Positions 1 through 6,836 of a stretch of DNA of 37,434 bases are shown piece after piece. The number at the start of each line of letters is the position of its first letter. Position 1 is the first letter of the stretch. The notes under the pieces were generated by a model, which was not told where the DNA came from, made no database searches, and was given only the letters and a program-made list of their open reading frames with translations. Source of the DNA: Nostoc sp. CCCryo 231-06. Lineage in GTDB: Bacteria > Cyanobacteriota > Cyanobacteriia > Cyanobacteriales > Nostocaceae. The position numbers and the translations under genes are program-made. The stretch lies in assembly GCA_023522315.1 (NCBI GenBank), contig JAHCSU010000516.1, positions 1 through 37,434 of the forward strand, given 5' to 3'.

Positions 1-702
1 TCCCCGACTGATTGATTCTGACTCCTGAATTCTGACTTCTGAATTCTTCTTCAATTCGACTGTCAGTTTATCATAACCGCTACGACGAACTGGGGATGCT
101 GACGGAGTGAAAAATGATAGACAAATTTATGGGACTTACCTAAAACACTTATTCCTACTTTGCAAAAAGCAACTTTTGTGCAGGGCGCTCCGCAAACGCG
201 TTTATGTGTATTTTACCACTTTAATCTCTCCATTTTTTTAGTTAAAATACGCAGTAACCTGACTTGCCTTTGCGGTAGTTTTATCCTTTTCCTGACAAAG
301 ACACTCTTGCTAGCTTGCTTCCACGTTCGCGGAGCGTGGTACAAAGACTCTAAATGAACGGCAAGTGCTTTGCCCTACATTTTTTCCTAATTTGGCGTAA
401 TTTAATATAATTTACAGGGATTTTGTTACGTAAATTACTCAATAACATCGAGAATAATTAATACAACAGAATTAGCAGGCTATGAATTAAGTATTGCTAA
501 GTACCATCGAGTGAACGCAAGTTTTGTATACTTGAGGCAATGTTTTCTCAGGAACACAGCCATTATGATGGCCGTCTCTTATGGTTGAACCTAAAATGCA
601 TTAGAGTAATTGATTGAAAATATACAATATTTTAATAAAGCTTAAAAAAGCAATATTATAATATTTCTAATGGTGTGAGTTAAGTTTTGGATTTAATTAG
701 CG
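1..702. other. Gene-free leader region with scattered short repeats
   Basis: I find no convincing gene here. Positions 13-50 carry alternating 'tctgactcctgaattctgac' type words that reappear in inverted orientation at 23201-23237, so this is a dispersed repeat. Positions 309-343 hold another palindromic word (cgttcgcggagcg) of the kind scattered through this genome. The rest is AT-rich and may contain the promoter of the small gene at 703, but I cannot place -10/-35 boxes with confidence. Confidence 0.5.
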
Positions 703-894
703 ATGCCTACTTGTTTATCTAATGTTTCCGATCGCGAGTCCCAGGCTAACTGGGTCAGTCAGTTAACCAAGTCTTATTATCAAGACGATCAGCAAGCTAA
801 GTTGATGCATTTACAAGCAGAGGTAGACTCTCTGTTGCAGCAGTTGGAAAACCTGAAACACCAACGTCTAGCCGACACTAACCAAAAAGAATAA
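703..894 (+). CDS. Small hydrophilic coiled-coil protein, function unknown
   Basis: A 63-residue protein that I do not recognise. Its C-terminal half (from about residue 30) is a heptad-like amphipathic helix rich in Gln, Leu and Lys (LQAEVDSLLQQLENLKHQR), suggesting a short coiled coil that could dimerise or bind a partner. There is no signal peptide, membrane segment or cysteine cluster. The ATG lies just after the AT-rich upstream region. Amino-acid composition looks like a real soluble protein rather than a chance frame. It stands alone: the next gene is on the other strand, and a nested repeat begins 16 bp after its stop codon. Confidence 0.5.
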   Translation: MPTCLSNVSDRESQANWVSQLTKSYYQDDQQAKLMHLQAEVDSLLQQLENLKHQRLADTNQKE

Positions 895-910
895 GTCAGT
901 TTTGCAGATA

Positions 911-983
911 GCGATGTCTACGATGGTCACTGAGCTTGTCGTTCGCGCAGCGTCTCGTAGAGAAGTGCGGGCTACGCCTACGC
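911..983. repeat. 30-bp dispersed repeat interrupted by a second small repeat
   Basis: Positions 911-923 (gcgatgtctacga) and 968-983 (cgggctacgcctacgc) are the two halves of the 30-bp repeat found intact at 27713-27742 and 21019-21048. Between them lies a block whose core, 930-965, matches 4737-4772 inside tnpB at 35 of 36 positions. One small repeat has therefore landed inside another. Such small dispersed repeats are known from Nostoc genomes (Elhai and colleagues); the assignment to a particular published class is not made here. Confidence 0.75.
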
Positions 984-1038
984 TTTTCCCCTCTCTAATC
1001 TAAATTTAAGTGAGGGGTAAATTTGACTAAGGGGCGTG

Positions 1039-3444
1039 CTATTCAAAGCGCTGATTTTTCTCTGACCAGCGCCTCAAACTGTAGTTATGAGCATTTTCTA
1101 CTAATAAAGCTAAGGATTGCACCCCTGAAAGCTTGGCGATCGCAGACAGTTTTTGTAAGTCATTTCCTGTAAAATCATTGTAAATAACTTCATTCCTATC
1201 AGAGAAAATTATAGTCCGGTCACGGCGTTGCTCTGTGTTTTTCCCCTGAATTTCAGATGTAGGTTGATTCAAGGATGCTATTGCGCCTGCTGAAATAGTT
1301 AGTATTATTTCTGGTTGAGCGTTATTTGTTAAATCAATCACTTGAACGGGCCAATCACCCAACTTTTCCTGCATCTGCTCAAAGCTAGGAATAGCACCAC
1401 CCGGAACTTCATCAGATTGCTGTAAAGATTGCCACACACTCGACAAGATTACCTTCACTCCTTGGGGATTTTGTTGATGTAGTTGTTGTAGAGTGATTGG
1501 AAATGGTTGTACCCATTCCAGCGCTGCATTTGTCAGGGCTAAAGGTTTCGGTTGGAGAACATCGTTTTGATTCTCTGGAATTTTTGGCCCAGCAGCTAAT
1601 AGGCGCAAAACTTTACCCTGTAGTTGCACCGCTTTGATAGCGGCTATAGTAATTTGTTGTTCTCCGTTAGGCAACCAGACCACAACTTGGATTTCAGGGT
1701 CAGAAGTGATTCCCAAAGTTTTCCAGAAAAATTTGGCGGCGTCAGTTTTGGGTGGGTTCAAATTCTCAAAGGGGAAATTTAGCCAGCTTTTACCGTTATG
1801 AAATGCACTCACCTCTATCTGATACCAAACTTGGTTATCTGTGAGTTTCAAGTCTACTGGGGAATTTGGTTGCAGCCATTCAGTGTTGGTAACTTGAGTG
1901 ATTGGTTGAACTGTACCAACAATCTGACTAGGGTGAGTAGAAAATATTTGCGACTTTGCACCCTCATTATTGAGTCTTGCTAACAAATCTTGAATATAGG
2001 CAAGATTATCTTTTGTAATTTTAGGTTGCGCCTTCAACCAAGAATTAGCATGTCCTTCTCCCTGCTGAACAGCTAAAATCAAAGCGAACCAAGCTTGCAC
2101 CTCTCGTCTATTTGGGTTCACCCGCAACGCCGCCGCCGTGCGATTCCACAACCGTTTTTCATCAGCTTTGAGTAGGGTAACAATTTCTTGGACATTATGT
2201 GGCGACGCTTCAAACACCTGTAAAGCTTTCTCCCAACGACCATCAATCAAATTTGCCAGCACTTCTTGACTAGGACTTGCCCAATTTTTCTGGGCTTGGG
2301 TTTTAGTAAGTTGGGAGTGCAGGCGAATCAAATCCATTTGCGCTTGCGCCGCCTCTGGCAAAACTCCTTTACGCTGTTTCTTGATGAATTTCAACCATTC
2401 AAAGGCTGGTGTCCACAGTCCACTACGGGCAATTGACAAAGCATTTTGGTATGCAGAATCCTTGAAGGCTGATGATTGGAGGGTAATCGCCTCCAATTGA
2501 ATTGGTTTGAGGAATAACTTCAGAGGCTTGACTTGGTAAACCTGTAAGTGTGGTTCTAAACCGATAGTTTGATCAACAACTAACTCTTTGGTACTATCAC
2601 CAGTTACTTGCTGCCATTTGGGTAATTGTCCGTTAGGACTAGTCCAAGACAACATTTGTAGTAAGTTTGTGCGTTCTGGATTGTAGTATACGACTTGACC
2701 GTAAGCGATGGCTGCGCCAACGTCTGCGACGAACGCATCAGTTCCTTGTTGGCGTTGACCCCGCAAATTAAACCAAACACCTAGTAATGGTGTCCCACCT
2801 TCAAAGCGTTGCACTTCAGTTAAAGGTAGGGGAATGCTGATATCTTGGGGTTCTGATGTCCCATCAAATGAGGGAGAAATTATAAAGGATTCATCTGGCC
2901 CAGTTACAGGTAATTGAGCCACTAGATAGTAGTAACTTTCTGACTGAGATTTAAACTCTAACTCTTCTGAGCGTTCGTAAACTCTGAGTTCCACCAGTTC
3001 TTCACAATCAGATTGACAATTAGGACGCTGTTGAAAGACTGGCAATAAAAGGGAGTCTTCCGCATTTTGATGTAAAGGCAGAGTTTCCCCAAATATTTGA
3101 TTTTTTTTACTCAAATCGAGTTGAATTTGTTTGAGAGTTTGGGGACGTTCGTGATTACCAAGGGGGATTTGTGCCCATGCAGGTAAAATTTTATTTAGCC
3201 AGCTTACCTGATCTGGATTGAAGATGAAGAGAACGCTAATCCAGGCAAAAGCCATAATTAGACTAGCACTACTGAAGAGAATTGCGTAGGCGCAGCCCGT
3301 CGTAGACATCGCTAGCATTGACGACAACCAACTTCCCCGTTTTAGCTTTTTCTGGGGTTTTTTAACGACGCGTTTCACCATACCTGCATGAGGTTTATTC
3401 TGTTTAGAGGCTTTTGGTGTCGGCTTGCGTGAACGATTTGCCAT
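1039..3444 (-). CDS. Large single-pass membrane-anchored protein, function unknown
   Basis: An 801-residue protein that I cannot assign to a named family. Residues 1-40 are strongly basic (Lys/Arg/Pro), residues about 54-75 form one hydrophobic membrane segment (ILFSSASLIMAFAWISVLFI), and the remaining 720 residues are polar. This implies a short cytoplasmic tail and a large periplasmic or lumenal domain (positive-inside rule, inference). Residues about 350-520 are helical and rich in Gln/Ala/Leu and could be helical repeats. The rest has a mixed composition with many beta-prone stretches. No catalytic motif is evident. Codons 45-54, immediately before the membrane segment, are exactly one copy of a 30-bp dispersed repeat, so part of the N-terminus is repeat-derived. 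The ATG at 3444 precedes a typical basic N-terminus. The gene is monocistronic as far as seen. Confidence 0.8.
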   Translation of the reverse strand: MANRSRKPTPKASKQNKPHAGMVKRVVKKPQKKLKRGSWLSSMLAMSTTGCAYAILFSSASLIMAFAWISVLFIFNPDQVSWLNKILPAWAQIPLGNHERPQTLKQIQLDLSKKNQIFGETLPLHQNAEDSLLLPVFQQRPNCQSDCEELVELRVYERSEELEFKSQSESYYYLVAQLPVTGPDESFIISPSFDGTSEPQDISIPLPLTEVQRFEGGTPLLGVWFNLRGQRQQGTDAFVADVGAAIAYGQVVYYNPERTNLLQMLSWTSPNGQLPKWQQVTGDSTKELVVDQTIGLEPHLQVYQVKPLKLFLKPIQLEAITLQSSAFKDSAYQNALSIARSGLWTPAFEWLKFIKKQRKGVLPEAAQAQMDLIRLHSQLTKTQAQKNWASPSQEVLANLIDGRWEKALQVFEASPHNVQEIVTLLKADEKRLWNRTAAALRVNPNRREVQAWFALILAVQQGEGHANSWLKAQPKITKDNLAYIQDLLARLNNEGAKSQIFSTHPSQIVGTVQPITQVTNTEWLQPNSPVDLKLTDNQVWYQIEVSAFHNGKSWLNFPFENLNPPKTDAAKFFWKTLGITSDPEIQVVVWLPNGEQQITIAAIKAVQLQGKVLRLLAAGPKIPENQNDVLQPKPLALTNAALEWVQPFPITLQQLHQQNPQGVKVILSSVWQSLQQSDEVPGGAIPSFEQMQEKLGDWPVQVIDLTNNAQPEIILTISAGAIASLNQPTSEIQGKNTEQRRDRTIIFSDRNEVIYNDFTGNDLQKLSAIAKLSGVQSLALLVENAHNYSLRRWSEKNQRFE
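3283..3312 (-). repeat. 30-bp dispersed repeat inserted in frame in the 801-residue gene
   Basis: The minus strand of this interval differs at only a few positions from 27713-27742 (intergenic). It covers exactly codons 45-54 (AMSTTGCAYA) of the gene at 1039-3444. The element is 30 bp, starts on a codon boundary, and contains no stop in this frame. Confidence 0.8.
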
Positions 3445-3760
3445 AAATTGGGGATTAGAAATTAAGGATTGGGAATTGAGAAAACTCTTGACTAGTTCCC
3501 AGTACCTAGTAGTGTGTCAAGAAATAATTGACGAATAGATTTGCTGTAGAGACGGCGATTTATCGCGTCTCTCCAACCGTCAAAATGATTTTGACAGACC
3601 ACTAGTCCCCAATACCCAATACCCTGTTATACTCGCCCTTTCAGAAGTTGCCCAGAAAGATTAAGTCTAATTTGGGACAAAATCCGTAAATGTCCCCATC
3701 TGAACGCTAGATGATAGCGAATACACTTTTCACTTAAGTATGTGAGCAAAGTGTAAAAAG
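3445..3760. other. Intergenic region with an AGACGCGAT-type palindrome
   Basis: This gap lies between the diverging 801-residue gene and the porin pseudogene. Positions 3549-3569 carry a palindrome (agacggcgatttatcgcgtct) of the same family as 24822-24841, 24854-24873 and 36189-36208. Nothing else is recognisable; promoters for both neighbours presumably lie here. Confidence 0.45.
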
Positions 3761-3960
3761 TTGAAAAGTATACTTATTAGCCGCAGTCATAGCAAAATCT
3801 GGATGCTCACATGGTTACTAATTGCGGGAGTAAATGGAGTTGCACAAAAAGCACTAGCACAAGAGTACACAGAAACTACTCAGGCGCAGGAGAGTATAGA
3901 TTTAAATGCCCCCTTCCTCTCCCCAGTAAATCCGATGGCGCAAGTTACCGAAAAATTGGG
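3761..3960 (+). pseudogene. Porin pseudogene, 5' part (signal peptide)
   Basis: The frame opens with a Sec signal peptide (MKSILISRSHSKIWMLTWLL followed by IAGVNGVAQKALAQ), predicted to be cut after ALA. A short mature part ending near NPMAQVTEK follows. The start is drawn at 3761. The reading frame then runs into the left end of an IS200/IS605-type element and stops artificially at 3997. The 3' remains of what looks like the same gene follow the element at 5336-5752. Cyanobacterial outer-membrane porins of the OprB/iron-uptake type are about 500 residues, so most of the N-terminal half, including the usual SLH region, is missing. The gene is dead as read. That both parts were one gene is inferred from position, strand and the porin-like 3' sequence. 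Confidence 0.7.
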
Positions 3961-4046
3961 TCTAAAGCCCCGTCGTTCTACGACGGATTTTTCTTGATTA
4001 TTGCTCATGACTATGATATAGTTACGCTAGGTGTCACGGTGTAACC

Positions 4047-5294
4047 ATGCTTGTATTCGAGGCAAAACTTAAGGGTAGTGATGAGCAATACGAAAAGCTT
4101 GATGAAGCAATTCGTACTGCTCGTTTTATCCGCAATTCTTGCCTTCGCTACTGGATGGATAACAAGGGAGTTGGGAAGTACGAACTGAGCGCTTATTGTG
4201 CTGTTCTGTCTAAAGACTTTTCCTTTGCCAATAACCTCAATTCGATGGCTCGGCAAGCATCTGCTGAACGGGCTTGGTCTGCAATCTCTCGGTTCTATGA
4301 CAACTGCAAGAAGAATGCGTCCAAGAAGGGGTTCCCGCGTTTTAAGAAGCATCAGACTCACGGTTCTGTGGAATATAAAACCACAGGCTACAAGTTGTCG
4401 GATGATAGACAAACTATTACCTTCACTGATGGCTTTAAAGCAGGAAGTTTCCGGTTGTGGGGAACCCGTGATTTGCATTTTTATCAGTTGAATCAGATTA
4501 AGCGAGTTCGGGTTGTGCGTCGGGCTGATGGGTATTACGCTCAATTCTGCCTTGATGTCGAGCGAGTTGAGAACCGAGAAGCAACGGGTAAAACCATTGG
4601 TCTGGATGTTGGGCTTGCCCACTTCTACACTGATTCTGATGGGCAAACGATTGAGAATCCGCGACATCTCAGGAAGTCTGAAAAGTCGCTCAAGCGTTTG
4701 GGGCGTAAACTTTCTAAGACTAAGAAGGGCGATGCCCTGAGCTTGTCGTTCGCGGAGCGTCTCGTAGAGAAGGGTTCTAAAAATAGGATCAAGCGCAGAA
4801 ATCGCTTGAGCAGAAAACACCTCAAAGTAAGTAGGCAGCGTAAAGATTTTGCTGTGAAGTTGGCAAGATGCGTTATCCAGTCTAACGACTTGGTTGCTTA
4901 TGAAGATTTGATGGTGCGAAACATGGTCAAGAATAGAAAACTGTCCAAATCTATAAGTGATGCGGCATGGTCGGCTTTCCGTGATTGGTTGGAGTATTTC
5001 GGTAAGGTGTTTGGTGTAGCAACAGTTGCTGTTCCACCCCACTACACTAGCGCCAATTGCTCCAATTGCGGGGAAGTCGTCAAAAAGTCTTTGAGTACAA
5101 GAACTCATAAATGTCACCATTGTGGGTTTGTGCTGGATAGAGACTGGAACGCCGCTCGGAACATACTTGAAATTGGACTTCGTACCGTGGGGCACACGGG
5201 AACGCTTAACGCCTCTGGAGACATCGACCTCTGCTTAGGTGAGGAAACTCCTCTAAGTAAGCCGAGTCGTGGAAAGAGGAAACCTAAAGAGTAA
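4047..5294 (+). CDS. tnpB: TnpB RNA-guided nuclease of an IS200/IS605-family element
   Basis: A 415-residue TnpB (OrfB/Cas12 ancestor family; family members are omega-RNA-guided DNA nucleases). Visible landmarks are an N-terminal helix-turn-helix-like part with FPRFK at 96-100, RuvC-I Asp187 in IGLDVGL, RuvC-II Glu286 in AYEDL, a zinc ribbon with Cys338/341 and Cys356/359, and the RuvC-III motif DRDWNAARN (364-372). All catalytic carboxylates are present, so the protein may be active. Length is close to the usual 380-420 residues. Residues 228-242 (GDALSLSFAERLVEK) are an in-frame insertion derived from a dispersed repeat, between KTKKG and SKNR, a junction that is normally continuous. The ATG at 4047 fits the usual start. 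The element sits inside a porin pseudogene. Confidence 0.93.
   Translation: MLVFEAKLKGSDEQYEKLDEAIRTARFIRNSCLRYWMDNKGVGKYELSAYCAVLSKDFSFANNLNSMARQASAERAWSAISRFYDNCKKNASKKGFPRFKKHQTHGSVEYKTTGYKLSDDRQTITFTDGFKAGSFRLWGTRDLHFYQLNQIKRVRVVRRADGYYAQFCLDVERVENREATGKTIGLDVGLAHFYTDSDGQTIENPRHLRKSEKSLKRLGRKLSKTKKGDALSLSFAERLVEKGSKNRIKRRNRLSRKHLKVSRQRKDFAVKLARCVIQSNDLVAYEDLMVRNMVKNRKLSKSISDAAWSAFRDWLEYFGKVFGVATVAVPPHYTSANCSNCGEVVKKSLSTRTHKCHHCGFVLDRDWNAARNILEIGLRTVGHTGTLNASGDIDLCLGEETPLSKPSRGKRKPKE
4730..4774 (+). repeat. 45-bp repeat insertion in frame within tnpB, flanked by 7-bp direct repeat
   Basis: The sequence agaaggg occurs at 4723-4729 and again at 4768-4774, exactly 45 bp apart. The intervening DNA contains 4737-4772, which matches 930-965 in intergenic DNA with one mismatch. 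The duplication resembles a target-site duplication. The insertion adds 15 codons without changing frame or introducing a stop. Confidence 0.8.
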
Positions 5295-5335
5295 TCTTTG
5301 GAATCACCGTGCCTTTAGGTCGGTGAGGATGTCAA
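5200..5335 (+). ncRNA. Candidate omega RNA (reRNA) overlapping the tnpB 3' end
   Basis: Two helices interleave as an H-type pseudoknot: 5282-5289 pairs with 5313-5320 (acctaaag/ctttaggt, 8 bp) and 5304-5309 pairs with 5321-5326 (tcaccg/cggtga, 6 bp). This lies exactly across the tnpB stop and right end, where TnpB systems encode their guide RNA scaffold. The guide would begin at about 5336, in the porin remnant. The 5' end given is only a guess; the 3' structure is the supported part. Confidence 0.55.
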
Positions 5336-5752
5336 TTGGCTACGAATTTCCTACAGATAGCTTGATTGTAAGTGACCTCAATTTTCATTGGCTGGTGACA
5401 GATAAATTAGCAGTAATGGTGGGAACAGAAGGCGTAAGTATACCAGCTGCTTTCCGAGGCCCCAATCGGGTAGAAAGTGCTGCAAGAGGGCCATTGTCTT
5501 ATTTTGCCCAAAGAAACCCAATTTTAAATATGGGATACGGTCACGGCGGTATAGCTATTGATTGGCAATACTGGTTTAGGACGTTCAGGTGGACAACCAG
5601 GAACCACCACTCAAATTGAGGCATTTTATCGTTTTCAGCTAACAGATAACATTAGCATTACATCAGGAATAATTCATATCTTGGAGCCTGGTCATACACC
5701 AGATAGTGACTCCGTTACCATTGGCATTCTGCGGAGTACTTTTACTTTTTAA
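5336..5752 (+). pseudogene. Porin pseudogene, 3' part with deletion and frameshift
   Basis: Translation after the insertion sequence gives porin-like beta-strand sequence (FHWLVTDKLAVMVGTEG, then LSYFAQRNPILNMGYGHGG) up to about 5575. A different frame continues with IEAFYRFQLTDNISIT and ends LRSTFTF at 5752. The aromatic C-terminus is the hallmark of an outer-membrane beta-barrel, and the RNPI and EAFYRFQ regions resemble cyanobacterial OprB-type iron-uptake porins. The switch of frame near 5560-5580 and the short distance between the two blocks point to a frameshift plus an internal deletion of a large part of the barrel. With the signal-peptide fragment at 3761 this makes a multiply broken gene. 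Confidence 0.7.
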
Positions 5753-6176
5753 TTCCGCTTACACATAAATATTATTGAACTTAAGTATTGACAGATGCTT
5801 ATAGGCAATTGGGCACAAAAATTAATGAAAATGTCTTTTTCAATCCCCCATACTCAATTTTTTATATACCATGCCCTATTTTAAATAGATATAAAAATAA
5901 GGTTTGGCGGTGAACCAAAGCTCTATATAAATCCAGTGCATAACAACATCCCGAATTAATTTACTCATTATTAGATTCATAGGGCATCTTCCCATAGGAT
6001 GTATGCAAATATCCTAAAACCTGATATGAAATTACCCTAGTATACCCGAATACTAAGAAAATCAATCTGCCATAGGCTAGAGGCTATGGCAGATCAACTA
6101 GATGTTAAATTTAATAAAATAAAATAAATATAAATATTTTTACGTCCAGAAGTTGCATTAAAGCGATTTTTTCAAC
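5753..6176. other. AT-rich intergenic region after the porin pseudogene
   Basis: No gene is recognisable. A small inverted repeat (ctgccatag/ctatggcag, 6068-6093) may act as a terminator-like hairpin. The rest is AT-rich with no coding bias that I can see. Confidence 0.35.
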
Positions 6177-6304
6177 TAAGTAGGTGGGCGTTAAAAAATA
6201 CAACTAGATTAAGAAATGTAAATTGCTTAAAAGCTTATATTCAAAGCCTTTCTGGTATTTTACATAAGTTTACATAGTTGGCTTTTATTCTGCCCACCTA
6301 CTTA
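6177..6304. mobile_element. 128-bp MITE-like element with 13-bp perfect terminal inverted repeats
   Basis: The left end taagtaggtgggc (6177-6189) is repeated in inverted form at 6292-6304. Both ends are bounded by TA, as for IS630/Tc1-mariner type elements that duplicate TA. The interior is AT-rich and has no gene. A second element with near-identical ends is at 26721-26839, which supports mobility. I cannot name the parent transposon. Confidence 0.7.
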
Positions 6305-6334
6305 GCAAAGAAAATAACTTTTAATTTTATAATC

Positions 6335-6450
6335 ATATCATGTCTGCTTGATTACTTATTAAACCCTAAGAACCCCACCCCGCCAAAGCTATGCTTTGTC
6401 TCCCCTAAGAGCTAGCGGGGAGGGGATTAAGGGGTGGGGTGCAATGACTG
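6335..6450. repeat. Dispersed repeat, copy 1 (116 bp, with internal hairpin)
   Basis: The start (atatcatgtctgcttgatta, 6335-6354) and end (aatgactg, 6443-6450) recur at 8557-8793 in the same orientation. The interior forms a GC-rich hairpin (ccaccccgcc... against ...ggggtgggg). The two copies flank the moaD-like/thrC pair. Confidence 0.65.
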
Positions 6451-6459
6451 TTCCCTTTA

Positions 6460-6735
6460 TTAACCACCGGCGACAGCTGGGACAATACTTACTTCATCGC
6501 CATCTTTCAAGGCTGTGTTTATACCATCTAAATAGCGGATATCTTCGCTATCCACATAAAAATTTACAAACCGACGTAACTTGCCTTCTTCATCGCACAA
6601 CCGGGATTTAATCCCAGGAAAGCTTTGTTCTAAGGAATCCAACAATTCAGCAATAGTGCTGCCGCTGGATTCTAGAGTAGCTTGATTATTAGTCAAATTC
6701 TGAAGAGTCGTAGGAACTAAAACTGTTACAGCCAT
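6460..6735 (-). CDS. MoaD/ThiS-family ubiquitin-like sulfur carrier protein
   Basis: A 91-residue beta-grasp protein ending in AVAGG. The C-terminal Gly-Gly is the site that E1-like enzymes adenylate and thiocarboxylate in MoaD, ThiS and CysO. I start it at the internal ATG 6735 ([11 protein letters not shown]), because the longer frame adds 26 residues translated from low-complexity repeat DNA and the family begins with this beta strand. It lies 101 bp downstream of threonine synthase on the same strand, so the two are probably co-transcribed. Pairing of a sulfur carrier with a PLP enzyme recalls mycobacterial CysO-CysM, where a thiocarboxylated carrier donates sulfur. Whether this protein serves amino-acid synthesis, molybdopterin or another pathway cannot be read from the sequence. 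Confidence 0.85.
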   Translation of the reverse strand: MAVTVLVPTTLQNLTNNQATLESSGSTIAELLDSLEQSFPGIKSRLCDEEGKLRRFVNFYVDSEDIRYLDGINTALKDGDEVSIVPAVAGG

Positions 6736-6836
6736 AGAAGTACAAAGTGAAAAGTGAGGAGTGAGGAGTGAGGAGTTAGGAATAAAGTTAAGAGTTATGA
6801 ATAAAAAACTCATAACTCATAACTCATAACTCCTAA

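Larger units (their letters stand above)
3960..5335 (+). mobile_element. tnpB-only IS200/IS605-family insertion sequence
   Basis: The element carries tnpB (4047-5294) and no tnpA, so it is probably mobilised in trans. The left end has a subterminal hairpin at 3970-3986 (ccgtcg-ttcta-cgacgg), typical of the structures TnpA recognises. The right end (5282-5335) can fold as two interleaved stems and ends in ggatgtcaa, the kind of terminus expected for the omega-RNA scaffold. There are no long terminal inverted repeats, as expected for this family. Exact ends are estimated: I place the left end near 3960 because the porin frame stops making sense there, and the right end at 5335 because porin-like sequence resumes after it. 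Confidence 0.8.

Noticed and set aside
160-357. 65-codon plus-strand frame
   Set aside because: Cys/Phe-rich translation of AT-rich DNA ending in a palindromic repeat. No family resemblance.
4011-5195. 394-codon open frame on the minus strand opposite tnpB
   Set aside because: tnpB on the plus strand has every catalytic motif. The antisense frame has no recognisable domain and is a shadow of a long coding sequence.
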